A stretch of 64,000 nucleotides of DNA from Haberlea rhodopensis (GCA_907163345.1 CAJQUN010000395.1:372001-436000), one strand, 5' to 3'. Counted from the stretch's first letter, positions 1-12,127 are shown. The notes: generated by a model not told the origin, from the sequence alone. Translations and numbers: made by a program.

Positions 1-621
1 AGGGTACTATTTCTATTATCCCACCGAGAACAAAGTAGTTGTTGCTCGGACTGGTGTATTTCTTGAAAGAGAATTTATTTCTAGAAAAACCAGTGGGAGA
101 AAAATAGAACTTAGTGAAGTTCAACCACAAGAAAACACTGAACCTGAGATTGAGATGGAAGCAGAGCAGGCACCACAAGCTGTTGTGGAAGAAGTACCTG
201 CTCAAGAGACACAAGCCCAGCGTAGGTCTGTAAGAGCACACCGGGAGCCAGAGAGATATGGATTTCTCGTGACTCAACAAGGTGACTTACTACTTATTGA
301 TAAGATGACGGCTCATCCTCATCAATAAGTAGTAAGTCACCTTGTTGAGTCACGAGAAATCCATATCTCTCTGGCTCCCGGTGTGCTCTTACAGACCTAC
401 GCTGGGCTTGTGTCTCTTGAGCAGGTACTTCTTCCACAACAGCTTGTGGTGCCTGCTCTGCTTCCATCTCAATCTCAGGTTCAGTGTTTTCTTGTGGTTG
501 AACTTCACTAAGTTCTATTTTTCTCCCACTGGTTTTTCTAGAAATAAATTCTCTTTCAAGAAATACACCAGTCCGAGCAACAACTACTTTGTTCTCGGTG
601 GGATAATAGAAATAGTACCCT
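1..621. repeat. Large near-perfect inverted repeat (fold-back) in copia 1
   Basis: Bases 1-301 are the reverse complement of 321-621 around a 19-base spacer (302-320); I found no mismatch in the stretches compared. Both arms encode the end of the copia integrase and its C-terminal extension, on opposite strands. The left arm runs off the window start, so the true arm may be longer. It could be a genuine fold-back rearrangement or a read/assembly chimera. Confidence 0.95.
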
Positions 622-1295
622 TTCGTTTCCTTAGGATACCCCACAAATAAACACTTATCAGATTTGGGTCCAAGTTTGTTAGTGGCGTGACGTCTAACGA
701 AAGCCTCACAACCCCAAATCTTCATAAAAGACATACTAGGACGCTTCCCAGTCCATATCTCATATGGTGTCTTTTCCACTGATTTAGATGGAACACGGTT
801 CAGTAAGAAAATCGCTGTTTCTAGAGCGTGTCCCCAAAACGATATCGGAAGATCTGCATGACTCATCATTGATCTAACCATGTCTAACAAGGTTCGATTT
901 CTCCTCTCGGATACACCATTCCATTGTGGAGTATACGGAGGAGTGAGTTGTGGGACTATCCCACACTCCTTTAGATAGTCATGAAACTCTTGGCTTAAGT
1001 ATTCACCTCCTCGATCTGATCGAAGGATTTTGATACTTTTGCCAAGTTGGTTTTGTACTTCATTCTTGAAATCTTTGAACTTTTCAAAGGTTTCATGTTT
1101 ATGTTTCATTAGGTACACATACCCATATCTACTGAGGTCATCAGTAAATGTAACGAAGTATTGAAAACCACCTCTAGCTTGCGTACTTATTGGTCCACAT
1201 ACATCACTATGTATTAGTCCCAATAAAACATTTGCCCTTTCAACATGTCCCTTGAAAGGGGCTTTAGTCATCTTGCCCATTAAACAAGATTGCAT
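294..1295 (-). pseudogene. Copia 1 integrase fragment
   Basis: 333-codon open frame covering the end of the GAG-pre-integrase region and the retroviral-type integrase core, which inserts the element cDNA into chromosomes. The catalytic triad is visible: D31 (in HSDVCGP), D94 (in RSDRGGEY) and E130 (in NGVSERRNR), giving the D,D35E spacing. After the core comes the copia-typical PYEIWTGKRP region and an acidic, Gln-rich linker (QENTEPEIEMEAEQ) that normally leads into reverse transcriptase. The frame ends a few codons into the fold-back spacer. It belongs to the same polyprotein as the gag-protease frame just upstream, separated by a one-base deletion near 1295 (copy 2 keeps the base). The listed Met is only the first in frame after the shift, not a real start. 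Confidence 0.9.
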
Positions 1296-2695
1296 GTTTC
1301 ATATGATTCAAAATCAAATGAATCTAATACTCCATCCTTATGAAGTTTAGATATGCGGTTCTCGTTTATGTGGCCCAAGCGACAGTGCCAGAGATAAGTC
1401 GGATTACAATCATTATTTATAATCCTTTTAGTATTTATGTTATAGATAGGCATATCAAGATTTAATACATAAAGACCATTCACCATTTGTGCACTAGCAT
1501 AAAACATATCATTTAAATAAATAGAACAACAATTGTCCTTTATTATAAATGAAAAACCATACTTGTATAAACAAGAAATAGAAATAATGTTTTTAGTAAT
1601 TGAAGGCACAAAATAACAGTCTTTTAAAATCAGTGATAAACCAGAAGGTAAAGCTAAATGATAATCTCCTATAGCTAATGCAGCAACTCTTGCTCCATTT
1701 CCAACTCGGAGATCAACTTCACCTTTTGCCAATGTCCTACTCTTTTTGAGATCCTGCACATTTACACAAATGTGAGATTCACATCCAGTATCTAATACCC
1801 ATGATGAAGAAGTAGATAAATTGACTTCTATAACAAAAATACCTGAAGCGGAAGTCACACTTCCTTTCTTTAGATCCTCCAGATATACTTTGCAGTTTCT
1901 TTTCCAATGACCGGTCTCACCGCAATGGAAACAGTTCCCTTCTTTTGCTATCCCTCCCTTTGGCTTCAGTGCAGAAGACTTTGGCTTAGATTTAGCAAAG
2001 ACTTTCTTTGCTTTCTTGTTGCCTTTAGCTTTGGCCCTTCCTTTGCCCTTATTCACAATAAGGACATTTGTGGCCTTAGTCTTCTTAGTATTCGCTTCAT
2101 ATGTTCTCAACATACCAAGCAACTGTGGTAAAGTCTTTTCCATGTCAGTCATGTTGTAATTTACTACAAATTGACTGAAGCTCTCAGGCAACGATTGCAA
2201 GATTACATCGGTGGCCAACTCTTGGTCCAATGGAAAACCTAGCTTATCCAGATTCTCAATGTACCCAATCATCTTGAGCACATGAGTTCCAACTAAGCTT
2301 CCCTCTACCATCCTGCACTGGAATAACGCTTTAGAGACGTCATACCTCTCTTGTCTAGCTTGCTGTTGGTACAACTGCTTTAAGTGTTCGATCATATCGA
2401 ACGCCTCCATTTCCTCATGTTGCTTCTGAAGCTCAGAGTTCATGGTGGCAAGCATGAGGCACCCAACATCAAGTGCGTCACTCTGATGCTTCTTGTAAGC
2501 ATCTTTTTCAGTTCTAGTAGCCGTTAGGGGAGGTTCCTCAGCGGGTAAGGGTTCCTCTAGGACATATTGTTTCTTTTCTTGTTTGAGGACTATCCTCAAG
2601 TTCCTATGCCAGTCTAGGAAATTCGTCCCATTTAATTTGTCCTTCTCAAGGACTGATCGCAGTGATAAAGTGCTAGTAACGTTGTTAGTTGCCAT
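1280..2695 (-). pseudogene. Copia 1 gag-protease polyprotein part
   Basis: 471-codon frame starting at the natural gag Met (MATNN). Residues ~15-200 are the copia gag/UBN2-type capsid region. A CCHC zinc knuckle (C255, C258, H263, C268) binds the genomic RNA. The aspartic protease motif is LDTG with D302, and the C-terminus carries the GAG-pre-integrase signature WHCRLGH. A lysine-rich stretch (~210-245) precedes the knuckle. The frame is lost at the C-end by a one-base deletion, so the integrase continues in another frame (294-1295). Copy 2 at 23591-24985 aligns throughout. Gag would form particles in the cytoplasm. Confidence 0.93.
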
Positions 2696-4414
2696 GGATA
2701 TCTACAATATAAATATGCAAAATAAGTTTATGATTTAAATCATTTAACATGGTCTTATATTAAATGATACTCCCACTATTTTGTTTGAAAAATATCAACC
2801 CTCGTTACTTTTAGTGGGCCAAGATCCATATTTCGCCTAATCTTGAGTTAGCTTTGGCTAATCGCCCAAGACTCGGTTATTTAGGTAGACAACACTTTGT
2901 CAATTACATCACATATAATTCTTGGATAGTTGGACGAACAACACTTTGTTCAATTCATCAAATGAATTATGATCCAACCCATGCCTCTAGGTTCCCAATC
3001 CTATTGAGATAACCTAGTTAAGTCGTACCCAATTAAAGTATGACGGATATCACTTTTATCCTTTCGCGCCTTACTAAGATTGCCACGGTGCTTTGCTTTG
3101 GCAAACCCACACATGTACAATCGAAGTTATTGACGAGTACTTTTATTTGGAAGGCATCTAAAACTTAATATTTTAGAGGGATTTATTGATCTCATGATTA
3201 ATTTGATAATTTAAAATATGTCCACTACATATAGTTGTATACATATCTACATATATGTGTAATACTATTATCAAACTAAAACATAAGATAAATCATGCAT
3301 CAACATACATAATTAAAACGTGACATGGTTATAGCCCCTACTAATGAGTTTCTCAAGCCAATGAGAAACTCCTATGAGTCAATCTAAGGTAACTTCATAA
3401 GCTCCTTCCTTTGGCTCCAATTTGTGAATGGCCTCCTCATCCCGGCACGATGCTCCATCTTCATTGATCACCATCAATAAAATAAACTATACTATTTACA
3501 AGATATAGAATTCCTCGATTCACATTCGAGGGGAACATAGGGGAGGGATTACATTTAGAATAAAATAGAGAAAGGCACGACTCGCAGGTCGTATTATAAA
3601 TTACAATCATTCACAAATCCTATCTAATAGGTCAAAGGGCTATAACCACGCACCATGCTCAAACAACACATAAAGCATGCATTAACATTTAATTAATTAA
3701 ATTCTAAACAATTTAAATTTAATTCTAATTAAAACTGTAAAATAATTTTTGAAAAATTATCGTACGCTCGGGACATCACATGCCACGAACTTAATTCGAC
3801 TTAGCTACGAACCACCATGGTTCGAGCCAACATGGATCAATTATGGGCCTAGGGTTCGAAACCCTAGCCCATGGCCGAACCATTTAGCGACGGCGGCCGA
3901 GCCCATGCACGGCTGCTAGGGTTCGAAACCCTAGCCGTCATGAGCTAGCCGTCACGAGTCAATGGGTTCAAAAACCCTAATTTTTTTCCGGCGGCTCGGC
4001 CCACGCTCGAGCCAGGGTCCGAACCCTAGCCCTTAAGCGGCGGCTGCTCGGCCATGCACGAGCCAATGGGTTCGAAACCCTTAGCTTGTGCGGCGGCCGT
4101 GAGCCATGGGACTAGGGTTCGAAACCCTAGCCCTGTGGTGACGTCGGCCGTGAGCCATGGGACTAGGGTTCGAAACCCTACCCTTTGGTGGCTTCAGCCG
4201 TGAGCCATGGTGAGCTAACACCTCGATTTTACGCTTTCATGTATCGTATACAATTATTTGCCAATTATATCAAATACAATTATACGATGATTTTCATAAA
4301 CTAAAATTAATTTCATATCAAATATGAATTTAAACAGTTTTAAATAGCATGCAATATTAATTCTAACATGATTAAACTATTTAACCACATAAATCCGATA
4401 TGAGCCTTGTACAC
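2696..4414 (-). other. Copia 1 untranslated leader with repeated palindromic motif
   Basis: About 1.7 kb between primer site and gag Met with no supported ORF. Bases ~3845-4190 hold at least six copies of a near-palindrome of the type CTAGGGTTCGAAACCCTAG, spaced about 40-70 bases in GC-rich DNA; the rest is AT-rich. Copy 2 keeps the same leader (24986-26783) with fewer, more diverged copies. The leader probably contains packaging signals, but that is inference. Confidence 0.8.
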
Positions 4415-4427
4415 GGCTCTGATACCA
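4415..4427 (-). other. Primer-binding site (initiator-Met tRNA), copia 1
   Basis: Read on the minus strand the bases are TGGTATCAGAGCC, complementary to the plant initiator-Met tRNA 3' end, one base inside the 5' LTR. Reverse transcription of minus-strand DNA starts here. Confidence 0.92.
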
Positions 4428-4428
4428 C

Positions 4429-5928
4429 TGTAAGTAACCCCATGAGCATACAACGCAGCGGAATAAAATTTTGGGATTACAAACCAGCGATCTATACATA
4501 GGGATTCATATCGGATTAGAGAATTACAAGTGTCTTACCCTTGTAGCGCGTTTGAAGCAGAATCCACGGAGCTGCACCACGTCCTACGCCTTCTCCGAGT
4601 CAATAGCAAAACTCGATTGGTTTTGCCTCAACGGTATCCACACGATCAAATCGGGTGAAGGGATGGTTTAATAACAAGTTGCTAGACAAGTTATTAAACC
4701 GATACACAAAGCTAACTCGATTCACAATCGAATAATCGCCACAAAAACCACCAAATCTCCTTCGGCTACCTTGAAGAAGCCGAGAGCTTTTGATGGTATT
4801 GTAGGCGGCCGTGTGTCTTGGTTTTGGGTGTAGGTTTTGATATAAAAATTGTCTTCTAATAAAACACCATGCAATCATATTAAATATGATTAATTAAAGG
4901 CTTTCTTAAAGCTTCATGGGCTTAAGCCCATGATTTAATTAATCCTTATGATTATTAATTAAGACTCCTCTTAATTATTTAATTCATCCCATGAATTTAA
5001 TTTCCCTTCTCGATTTAATCTTTTGTGCGACCCGATAGGATCTCGTAATGTTGGCAGTGACATAAAATCTCATTTTATGTCGCAAGTATCGAGCGGTATC
5101 TAGCAACACATCGATGCTACCCAAATTACGAGAATGTCAATGACTCGACATAACCTTTAGAACTTGTGATAATATTAATCATGTAACTTAATCCCTTTGT
5201 CCTTTGTGTTTAGATTGAACACGAGTCATGGAATAGTCATACTCGTATATTCAATCTTTATTACTTGATCCCCAAGTAGAACTAGAATAAACGAATAAGC
5301 TCGATATCTCATATCGACTCATTCGAGCATGGCCATGCATTTTAGTTCTCACTTGATCAAGGGCCAAACACATCTCCTGTTATATAGGAGGGACAAATCC
5401 TATCTCGATCAGTCAACATCCCTCTACATAATTCGTAGTGTATCCAATAGTCGCCTTTATAGTTTACCCTGTTACGGGTAACGTTTGACGATATCAAGAT
5501 ACATAACTCCTTATGTTGGGATCTCTGATGATCACAAGTCGTAAGGATTACATACATTATTATCACTATGAGAATTGCATATGACGATCATATAACTATC
5601 CATGTTGCATTCTCATGGTGGGTCTGTCCAGTACATCGTTCTCTAACATGTACCCATATGTTGATTTGATATCTCATATCAATGAACAATTCATCGATCA
5701 ATATATACTAGTCTTTACGTATTATCATTATCCCTATTCATGATAATACTTGACTAGGGACATCTTTAAGAATAATACAATATTATTCTAAGGACATTAA
5801 CATATATATTAATTCACAATGCACAGTTAAAAGAATAATATATAATAATGAATTGCCATTCATAAAACCATAAACATTGTATGTCTTAAACAATCATCTA
5901 ATGACTTGTCTTAGGGCATATCCCAACA
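4429..5928 (-). repeat. 5' LTR of copia 1
   Basis: 1500 bp with TGT...ACA ends, adjoining the primer site on the left and TTAGG on the right. It is clearly homologous to both LTRs of copia 2 (20904-22358 and 26798-28277). Small ORFs inside it are not conserved as proteins and are not called as genes. Confidence 0.93.
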
Positions 5929-7367
5929 TTAGGGATGCAATGGGTGTTATTGTATCCAGTTTTTCCGAACAGTGGTTCGAGACTAGTGGATCTCGAGTTC
6001 GATGGCACTTCCCTTGTGCGGAAGGAGGTAGTATTATACCTATTAGGGAATCTTTGAAAGATTCGGTGAGTTGGTGCATGTGGTGTTAATTTTGAGAATC
6101 ACGCCGTGTTATTGATCGTCGATTTTCATTCTCCTTTGGATGGGAATGACTCAGGATTGACGGTTGTGTTTGAGGCTTAGGGGTATGTTACAGATACCCG
6201 AGCCAAGTGCTTGAGTATGCATGAGGTGTTCGTGCTTAGGCAGGTATACCGATGAGTATACGGATGCCAGTTGTTGATTTCCTTTTGTCAAGCATAGAGT
6301 TATGCTATTTTAGGATGGTTAAATCTCTGATGAGAGATATGGAACACCTTGAGATTGGGAATCTCCATGGCACGATGATTATGAGGGATAATCGTGAAGA
6401 TTAGTTGACTTCCCTTGAGGAGGGATTATCTTGTGAGGGTTAAGGTATTTCATTATTGGTGTTTCCCTCCGAGTTATGCGATAGCCTTCCCAAGTTTGGA
6501 TTGTTAAATCCTAGGATTATCAAGGGATGGCAGGAATTCGGATTGGTTGGGTGTCGCTGTCGACACAAGCGTTGAGGATGCAATAGGTTTATTGCATGTC
6601 CTTTCAAATTTTGAAACTCTGTGGAGTCTCGATTGTTTATTTATGACCAAGACGTGGTTCTTGGGATATCCGGAGGTGGACATCTTGTGATATGTCTTTT
6701 GTGTGGATCGGTGGCCGTGAGTTGCCCGATCCGAGTTGCAGAGGGTGCAACTGCTCCTTGGATGGAGGTGGTCTGTAGAGTGGAAACCAGGTTTGGTATG
6801 TATACTAGTGTTTCCCTCGTAACGATGTATGTTAGACATCGTGAGTCTTGATAGAGATGTCATGGAATGATATCTACGATGGAATCGGGAGCGATTCGAA
6901 TCCTTGCAGTTTCTGTTGGCTAACTGCTTTTGGATTATTAGCGTTGAGCTGTGCTGACGCTCTTTGACGTTATGATGGATTTGGAAGTCTATTCCACTCC
7001 AGAGTTTGACACGAGGTCAACGTTCTCACGGTTGAGGTGTCATTCAGGATGCGTTCTTACTAGTTGTATTAGAACTAAGGATGACTGTCCGATCTACAGT
7101 CGTAAATATAGGTGGTTTTGCAGTCATGAGAGGCTGACTTTTGGGATGACCCGCATCGAGGTACGTTTTGCCTCTTGGGTGATAGGTTGGTTTTGGTAAG
7201 TCGCTCTGTTTCAGAGTTTGATGGGAGGTAAGTATCCTCGCGTTTTATTAATACGATTCTGATATGGTCAAGAATCGAGGTTATGACTTCATGTTGTTGT
7301 GTAGCCTAGGTGTTATGTGATACACCGGTGCAATTTCGAGGACAAAATTCTTTTAAGTGGGGGATAT
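5929..7367 (+). mobile_element. 3' internal remnant of gypsy element 1
   Basis: Plus-strand DNA between the copia 1 insertion point and a gypsy polypurine tract. I find no recognisable pol domain, only short unconvincing ORFs, so this is probably the non-coding 3' part of the internal region or badly decayed pol. Bases ~7334-7367 have the gypsy end signature, a block like TTTCGAGGACAAAATTC followed by the purine tract AAGTGGGGGA just before the LTR. Copia 1 inserted into it, with TTAGG next to the copia LTR. Confidence 0.6.
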
Positions 7368-9969
7368 TGTGATGACCAGGGTTTATAGCTGTTAATCCCG
7401 TAGTGTTAATAATCCCTAAAGTGGTTTTACGTGGCGATTTGGAGTTTAATCGAGGTGTTGGGCCTTCTGGGCTCGTTTATTTGGGTAGTTGGGATCGTTG
7501 GATCCAGAGGTTGAGATTGTATTCTCATTTGGGTGAAAAACCTAAGAGTTGGGTTTTTAATGTGTCTCGGGATCTCAGGTGCTGTGTGAGCACCGGTATG
7601 GGGTTTTGGAGTTAGAGAGAGAGTCTTTGAAAACAGATGATTTTTAATGAATCACGATGTAATTGTGGGGCTATTAATTTTTCGGGGTATTTTTGCTATA
7701 AATACCAATTGAACCCAAAATTTTAAAAAGAAATTTCATTTCAGCCCCTCACTTTTCTCTCTCCCCGCTCGCGCCCCTTTTCCCGTCTGCACAGCCACCG
7801 CGCGCAAAAGCGGTGCGCCCACCGCCGTCCGGCCACCGTTCGGCGCATGCCACCTATCACCGGCTTCGTCTCGTCGAGGCGCAGCTTTCCCCTCCGTCAA
7901 TTCGAGGTTTCGTCGCGTTTTGAAGGCGGATTTGGCAGGAATGCGTCGATCCCCAAAAGTTAGGGTTCTTCGATTTTTCGTCCGATTTCTTCCGATTTTC
8001 GATTGGGTAACCTCCCTTACCCCTTTTTTGTCATTTTCATGTATTTCCCTGCCATTATTGTGTTCGAATTTGATGAATTTTAAGGGTTCGAATTTAAGGG
8101 CTTGTTTGGGTTCGAATTTAAGGGATTGAATTCGAAAATTGGGGGTTTTTGACAAGGGTGTTTATTCTTGCTATTGATAGCTTAATTCTCATTTTAGATG
8201 AATTATGGTATTTAATTGGGTTCGAAATTGTGAGATTCGGGTTCGATTTTTGTAGGGTGTTCTTGAACAAATTTCGATATTGTCTCATTCGTTCCCCTCC
8301 CTGCATGTACCCTGCCCCAGGTCTTTTAAAGGTTAATTGTCGTGTGTTGGCAATATTTTGAGGGATATGGGTGTGCTTGAGCATAGGTTACATGTTCGTA
8401 AATAATTGTGAATTATTTATCGTGTTAGCACATCGTTCCTCGGGGCATGGAACTCGAGCAAGGTTTGGCTCGGACTTCGGAGATTTAAGGTACGTGCGAC
8501 GTACGAGCATTACTATATATGTGAAATGCATAAGGTATTTTTGATTGCATTGAATATTGTGCGTATGGTTATACATATATGTTGATATAGCCAAGGAACG
8601 ACCAAATCTTGATATCGCCGCTTGTAGCGTGCGTGACACTAGAGTAGGATAACTCTTACAAGATATAAGGGGTACTGGGTTCATATGTATCTATTATAAG
8701 ACATTTGAGATGTCTAGGGTTGTAGAATCATGTATCTATTATAAGACATTTGAGATGTCTAGGTTGTAGAATCATGTATCTATTATAAGACATTTGAGAT
8801 GTCTAGGTTCGTAGAATCATGTATTCATTATGAGATATTTGAGATGTCTAGGTTCGTAGAATCACGTATTCATTATAAGACATTTGAGATGTCTAGGTAT
8901 AATGAAGGATTGGTAAAACAAATGCTAGGCATTTGAGCTATCTGTGATTGATAGCGAGGTTGTGAAATCAGTATTAGATATTGAGATATCTATAATTGCA
9001 TGTTTAATGAATTTTCAATCACTATCTGTTGATATTCGAGGATTAGGCATGCGATGAGTTAATCAATGTGTTGATTTACTGATTTTTGAGATTTGATGAG
9101 TTTTATGATTGTGAGGACAGGGACAGTACACGGAATCCCGGATGAGGTTGCCATCCAGGGAGTATCATTTAAATTCATTAGCATTTACCTTTGTTGTAAA
9201 TTATGAATTTCATTATTGTGATTATGGGATTTTGTGTATTGGTATGCTCACCCCGTTGGGGGCTGTCTCTATTGGGACAGGTGAACAGGTACATCGATGG
9301 CTGTGGAGCTGAGCTCGAGCTGTTGATTTGAGGTACTCCCAGGATCGTGGTACCAGGGCTTGATGGAGCACGGTATCGTATAGAGTACCTATATATACAC
9401 CTGAGGATTTTATACAGATTCATGATGCTCGCATGTGAGCACGATTTTACTTGTATATGGATTGTATATAAAGGCATGAGCCTTTCTCTCTTTCATTTGA
9501 GGTTGCATGCAATTAGAGGTTAATTGCTAAATGATATGAGAGTCATTGGTGTATTATGTGGGTGTTGAAACCCACTGTTGTCGTCATATGTGTGGTGTCT
9601 TCCCTGGCTGGGAATTTACTTGTATTACTGCATTATGATGAGTATTATGTGTTCCCTGGCCGGGAATTATGTTATGTGTTGTGTTTTTTTTTGTTTGGGA
9701 TACCTATTTATGGGGAGACTCTGCCCAAATTTTTATAAAAGTGCACAATGTGAAAAGTGGCACCAAGGGGTTGGTAAAGGGCAAACATATGAGTCTTTTA
9801 TTGTTAGGATGATGATCTTATAACATTGAGTATTAAAGGAAATTTTGTAATTGACATTCAATGGTAAAGTATCATCTGAGCTTCCCGATTGACTTTTTTA
9901 TTGAAAGCATGTGCCACACATAGTGGTTAATACACTAATTAGGGGTTAAGGGCTAAGGGGGTCCTTACA
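7368..9969 (+). repeat. 3' LTR of gypsy element 1
   Basis: About 2.6 kb, starting TGTGATGACC right after the polypurine tract and ending GGTCCTTACA. It shares short blocks with the other gypsy LTRs in the window: GTACGTgcgACGTAC at 8490-8504, an array of short hairpins (8685-8945), and an ACAGGGACAG block near 9116-9126. A CT-rich GC-rich patch at 7740-7900 breaks the otherwise AT-rich sequence. It has no CGATCGATCG array, unlike the others. No downstream internal region follows, so the element ends here. The target duplication cannot be checked because the left end is not in view. Confidence 0.75.
8685..8900 (+). repeat. Minisatellite of five ~45-bp units, each a hairpin
   Basis: Units start near 8685, 8730, 8774, 8819 and 8864. 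Each contains AGACATttgagATGTCT or a one-base variant, a 6-bp stem with a 5-base loop. It occupies the hairpin-array position of the LTR. Weaker related hairpins follow to about 8945. Confidence 0.92.
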
Positions 9970-10098
9970 GAATTACATGCCAAAATAAGGACTATCAAGT
10001 GAATTAGTTACATCCCCAATCAATGAATGTTTTCACTATAGTTTTACACTACTCCTAGAGTAGGCACTATACAAAAGTAATCATGTCCTTCATCTAAC
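9970..10098 (-). repeat. Inverted fragment of a gypsy LTR 3' end
   Basis: The stretch aligns as reverse complement to about 12640-12725 of the gypsy 2 LTR (shared CATGCCAAAATAA-like and TTTACACTACTCC blocks). It joins gypsy 1's LTR end on one side and plus-strand pol sequence on the other. The string AGTAGGCACTATACAAA appears both at ~10058 and at ~10100, marking the junction. Confidence 0.7.
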
Positions 10099-10852
10099 AA
10101 GAGTAGGCACTATACAAACGCTCGAGGACATGATACGAGCTTGTGTGTTGGAGTTTGATACCTCATGGCAAGATTCTATGGCCTTGGTATAGTTCATACA
10201 ACAACAGCTACCAGGCGAGTATTCAGATGGCACCGTTTGAGGCCTTGTATGGTAGGCGTTGTAGGTCGCCATTTACTGGGATGACTTGACCAGTAAAGCG
10301 GTAGGAGGACCCGACTTGATTCGGGAGATGGAGGATAAGGTGAAGGTTATCCGTCAGAAAATGAAGGCAGCCCAGGACAGGTAGGCAGCCTATGCGAATA
10401 AACGGCGGAGGCCGTTGGAGTTTCAGTTGGGGGACAGAGTCTTTCTGAAGATCTCACCTTTCAGGGGTGTAGTTCGGTTTGGTATGCGTGGTAAATTGTC
10501 TCCGAGGTATGTGGGACCGTATGAAATTTTACAATGCATCGGTACCTTGGCTTACCGCTTAGCACTGCCGCCGTCGTTGTTTGGTATTCACGACGTGTTC
10601 CATGTATCTATGCTACGGAAGTATGAGCCAGATCCTTCACATGTATTGCAGCCTTCCGAAGTGCAATTAGAGTCCGATGTTTCCTATGAGGAACGGCCTA
10701 TCAGAGTTCTGGATCGGACAGATCGCAGGCTTCGGAACAAAGTTATACCTATGATCAAAGTTCAGTGGGATCGTAGGGGTGTCGAGGAGGCCACGTGGGA
10801 GACGGAGCGGCATATGGTGGAACGCTACCCGGAACTATTTTCTGGTATGTGA
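10099..10852 (+). pseudogene. Gypsy element 2 pol tail: end of integrase plus chromodomain
   Basis: Begins in the integrase core (TLEDMIRACVLEF) with frameshifts and stops up to ~10414, then an open frame of 145 codons (10415-10852). That frame has the GPY/F module (KLSPRYVGPYEIL) and a chromodomain-like C-terminus (VIPMIKVQWDRRG...ATWE), the hallmark of chromoviruses; it steers integration to marked chromatin. It ends in FSGM, as in gypsy 3 and 4. A stop at ~10382 replaces a Gln codon conserved in the relatives. Everything upstream of the integrase end is missing. Confidence 0.9.
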
Positions 10853-10884
10853 ATTATATTTTAATTCAACTGGTAAGTACATGC

Positions 10885-10920
10885 GATTTCGGGGACGAAA
10901 TCTTATAAGTAGGGGAGTAT
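10885..10920 (+). other. Polypurine tract region of gypsy 2
   Basis: A TTTCGGGGACGAAATC block followed by AAGTAGGGGAGTAT directly abuts the LTR start at 10921. The same arrangement precedes the 3' LTRs of gypsy 3 and, on the minus strand, gypsy 4. Confidence 0.85.
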
Positions 10921-11523
10921 TGTGATGTCCCCGAAACAATTATATGCACTTGGGCGTTAAGTATGTTAATATGGTAATCAATTATGTGATTAATTATGGT
11001 GATAACTAAATTATGAGTTGGAATTTATTTATCTTGGTGGGTTAGTTTAAAATATCATGTTGGGGTATTTTATACATCATGCTTTTGTTTAGGTATACAA
11101 TTAAATCCTGTAAGATAGCAAAGGAGCCACTTGCATCCCTTTACATCCCATCCTTCCCATATCAACTTTATGTCCCTAAACCCCCTCCATTCATCCAAAG
11201 ATCAGCCATTTTCGTTTCTGAAACAAGAGGAGAGGTGAAGGCTTAAAAAAAAGGGTCATTTTGTGATTCCTTGCTAAAAACTTGAAGCTCAAGTGGTAAG
11301 CTTTCATTATTGTAAAGTTTTGTTGAGTTTTGGTTAGTTTTGTAGCTTATCTTTGGGGTTAAAAGGGTGGACCTTGGTCCAACATGTTGTTTATGTTTGG
11401 ATGATGTATTTTAATGTTGTTTTGTGGTTTAATGATGTGTTGGGTGGTTGATCTTTGTTACATATGAGTTTAAGTGTTAGTTGGAGCTCATACATGGAGG
11501 ATTCTCGCAGGAACAGGGCTGCT

Positions 11524-11738
11524 CGATCGATCGAAATAAGGGTCCGATCGATCGAGCAGGGCAGAGCCTAACCAAGGCGTGGAATGAGCTTACCGATCGA
11601 TCGGGGAAAATTTTCGATCGATCGGTGTGAAGTCTCGATCGATCGAGACAAAAATCTCGATCGATTGGAAGAGGCAGAGCTTGGATGCCACTTTTGCTTA
11701 ACTTAGCGATCGATCGGGGCTTGGAGACCGATCGATCG
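11524..11738. repeat. CGATCGATCG palindrome array, gypsy 2 LTR
   Basis: Seven perfect copies of CGATCGATCG (first bases at 11524, 11545, 11594, 11615, 11636, 11707, 11729) and one imperfect copy (~11658), separated by otherwise non-repetitive spacers. Confidence 0.97.
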
Positions 11739-12127
11739 CAAGGCATAAAATGTGGGTTTTGTGATTTCGTCCTATATGATGATATTTTTGGTAATGGTTC
11801 ATTTATTGGCTTCTAATATGGATTCATATGATTGTGTAGAACCATCACAGGTACCAACGACATCAAGGAGATAAAGTTCTTCAACTTCTCCACTTTTGAA
11901 AAGGTACGTAGTGAGACGTACGGGCATCGGACGGTAAAACGTACTGTTACGTATTAAATTGGTTATGCATTATGGTTGCACACATGGAATGTATTATGCA
12001 TTTTGGTTGCATATGGGGTCTTGTTTATGCATCATGGATTGCATACATGGTTTGGTCATGCATCTTGGTTGCATGTGTACATGGGATGCATTTGTACATG
12101 TAATTGTGAGTCGGGATTATGTTCCAG

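Larger units (their letters stand above)
1..5928 (-). mobile_element. Ty1/copia LTR retrotransposon, copy 1 (incomplete)
   Basis: Minus-strand copia element read right to left: 5' LTR (4429-5928), initiator-Met primer site (4415-4427), long leader, gag-protease, integrase. It stops being collinear at about 302, where the sequence folds back on itself, so reverse transcriptase, RNase H and the 3' LTR are not seen. The order protease-integrase before the missing RT is the copia order. Copia copy 2 at 20904-28277 is the same family and supports every boundary. The right flank after the LTR is TTAGG, the expected 5-bp target duplication, but its partner lies outside the window. At least one frameshift makes it non-autonomous. 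Confidence 0.93.

Noticed and set aside
4600..4878. ORFs inside the copia LTRs (also 21014-21196, 26908-27090)
   Set aside because: They differ between copies by frame-breaking changes and lack domains.
6504..6863. 119-codon minus-strand ORF
   Set aside because: Lies in gypsy 1's internal remnant on the opposite strand, with an overlapping plus-strand ORF; no domain.
7736..8155. 139-codon minus-strand ORF in the gypsy 1 LTR
   Set aside because: Composition follows a GC-rich patch; opposite strand to the element; no recognisable domain.
11477..11746. DRS-repeat-rich ORFs over the CGATCGATCG arrays (also 29323-29577, 37219-37520, 44133-44480)
   Set aside because: The apparent protein repeats are just the palindrome read in frame; open on both strands and not conserved as protein.
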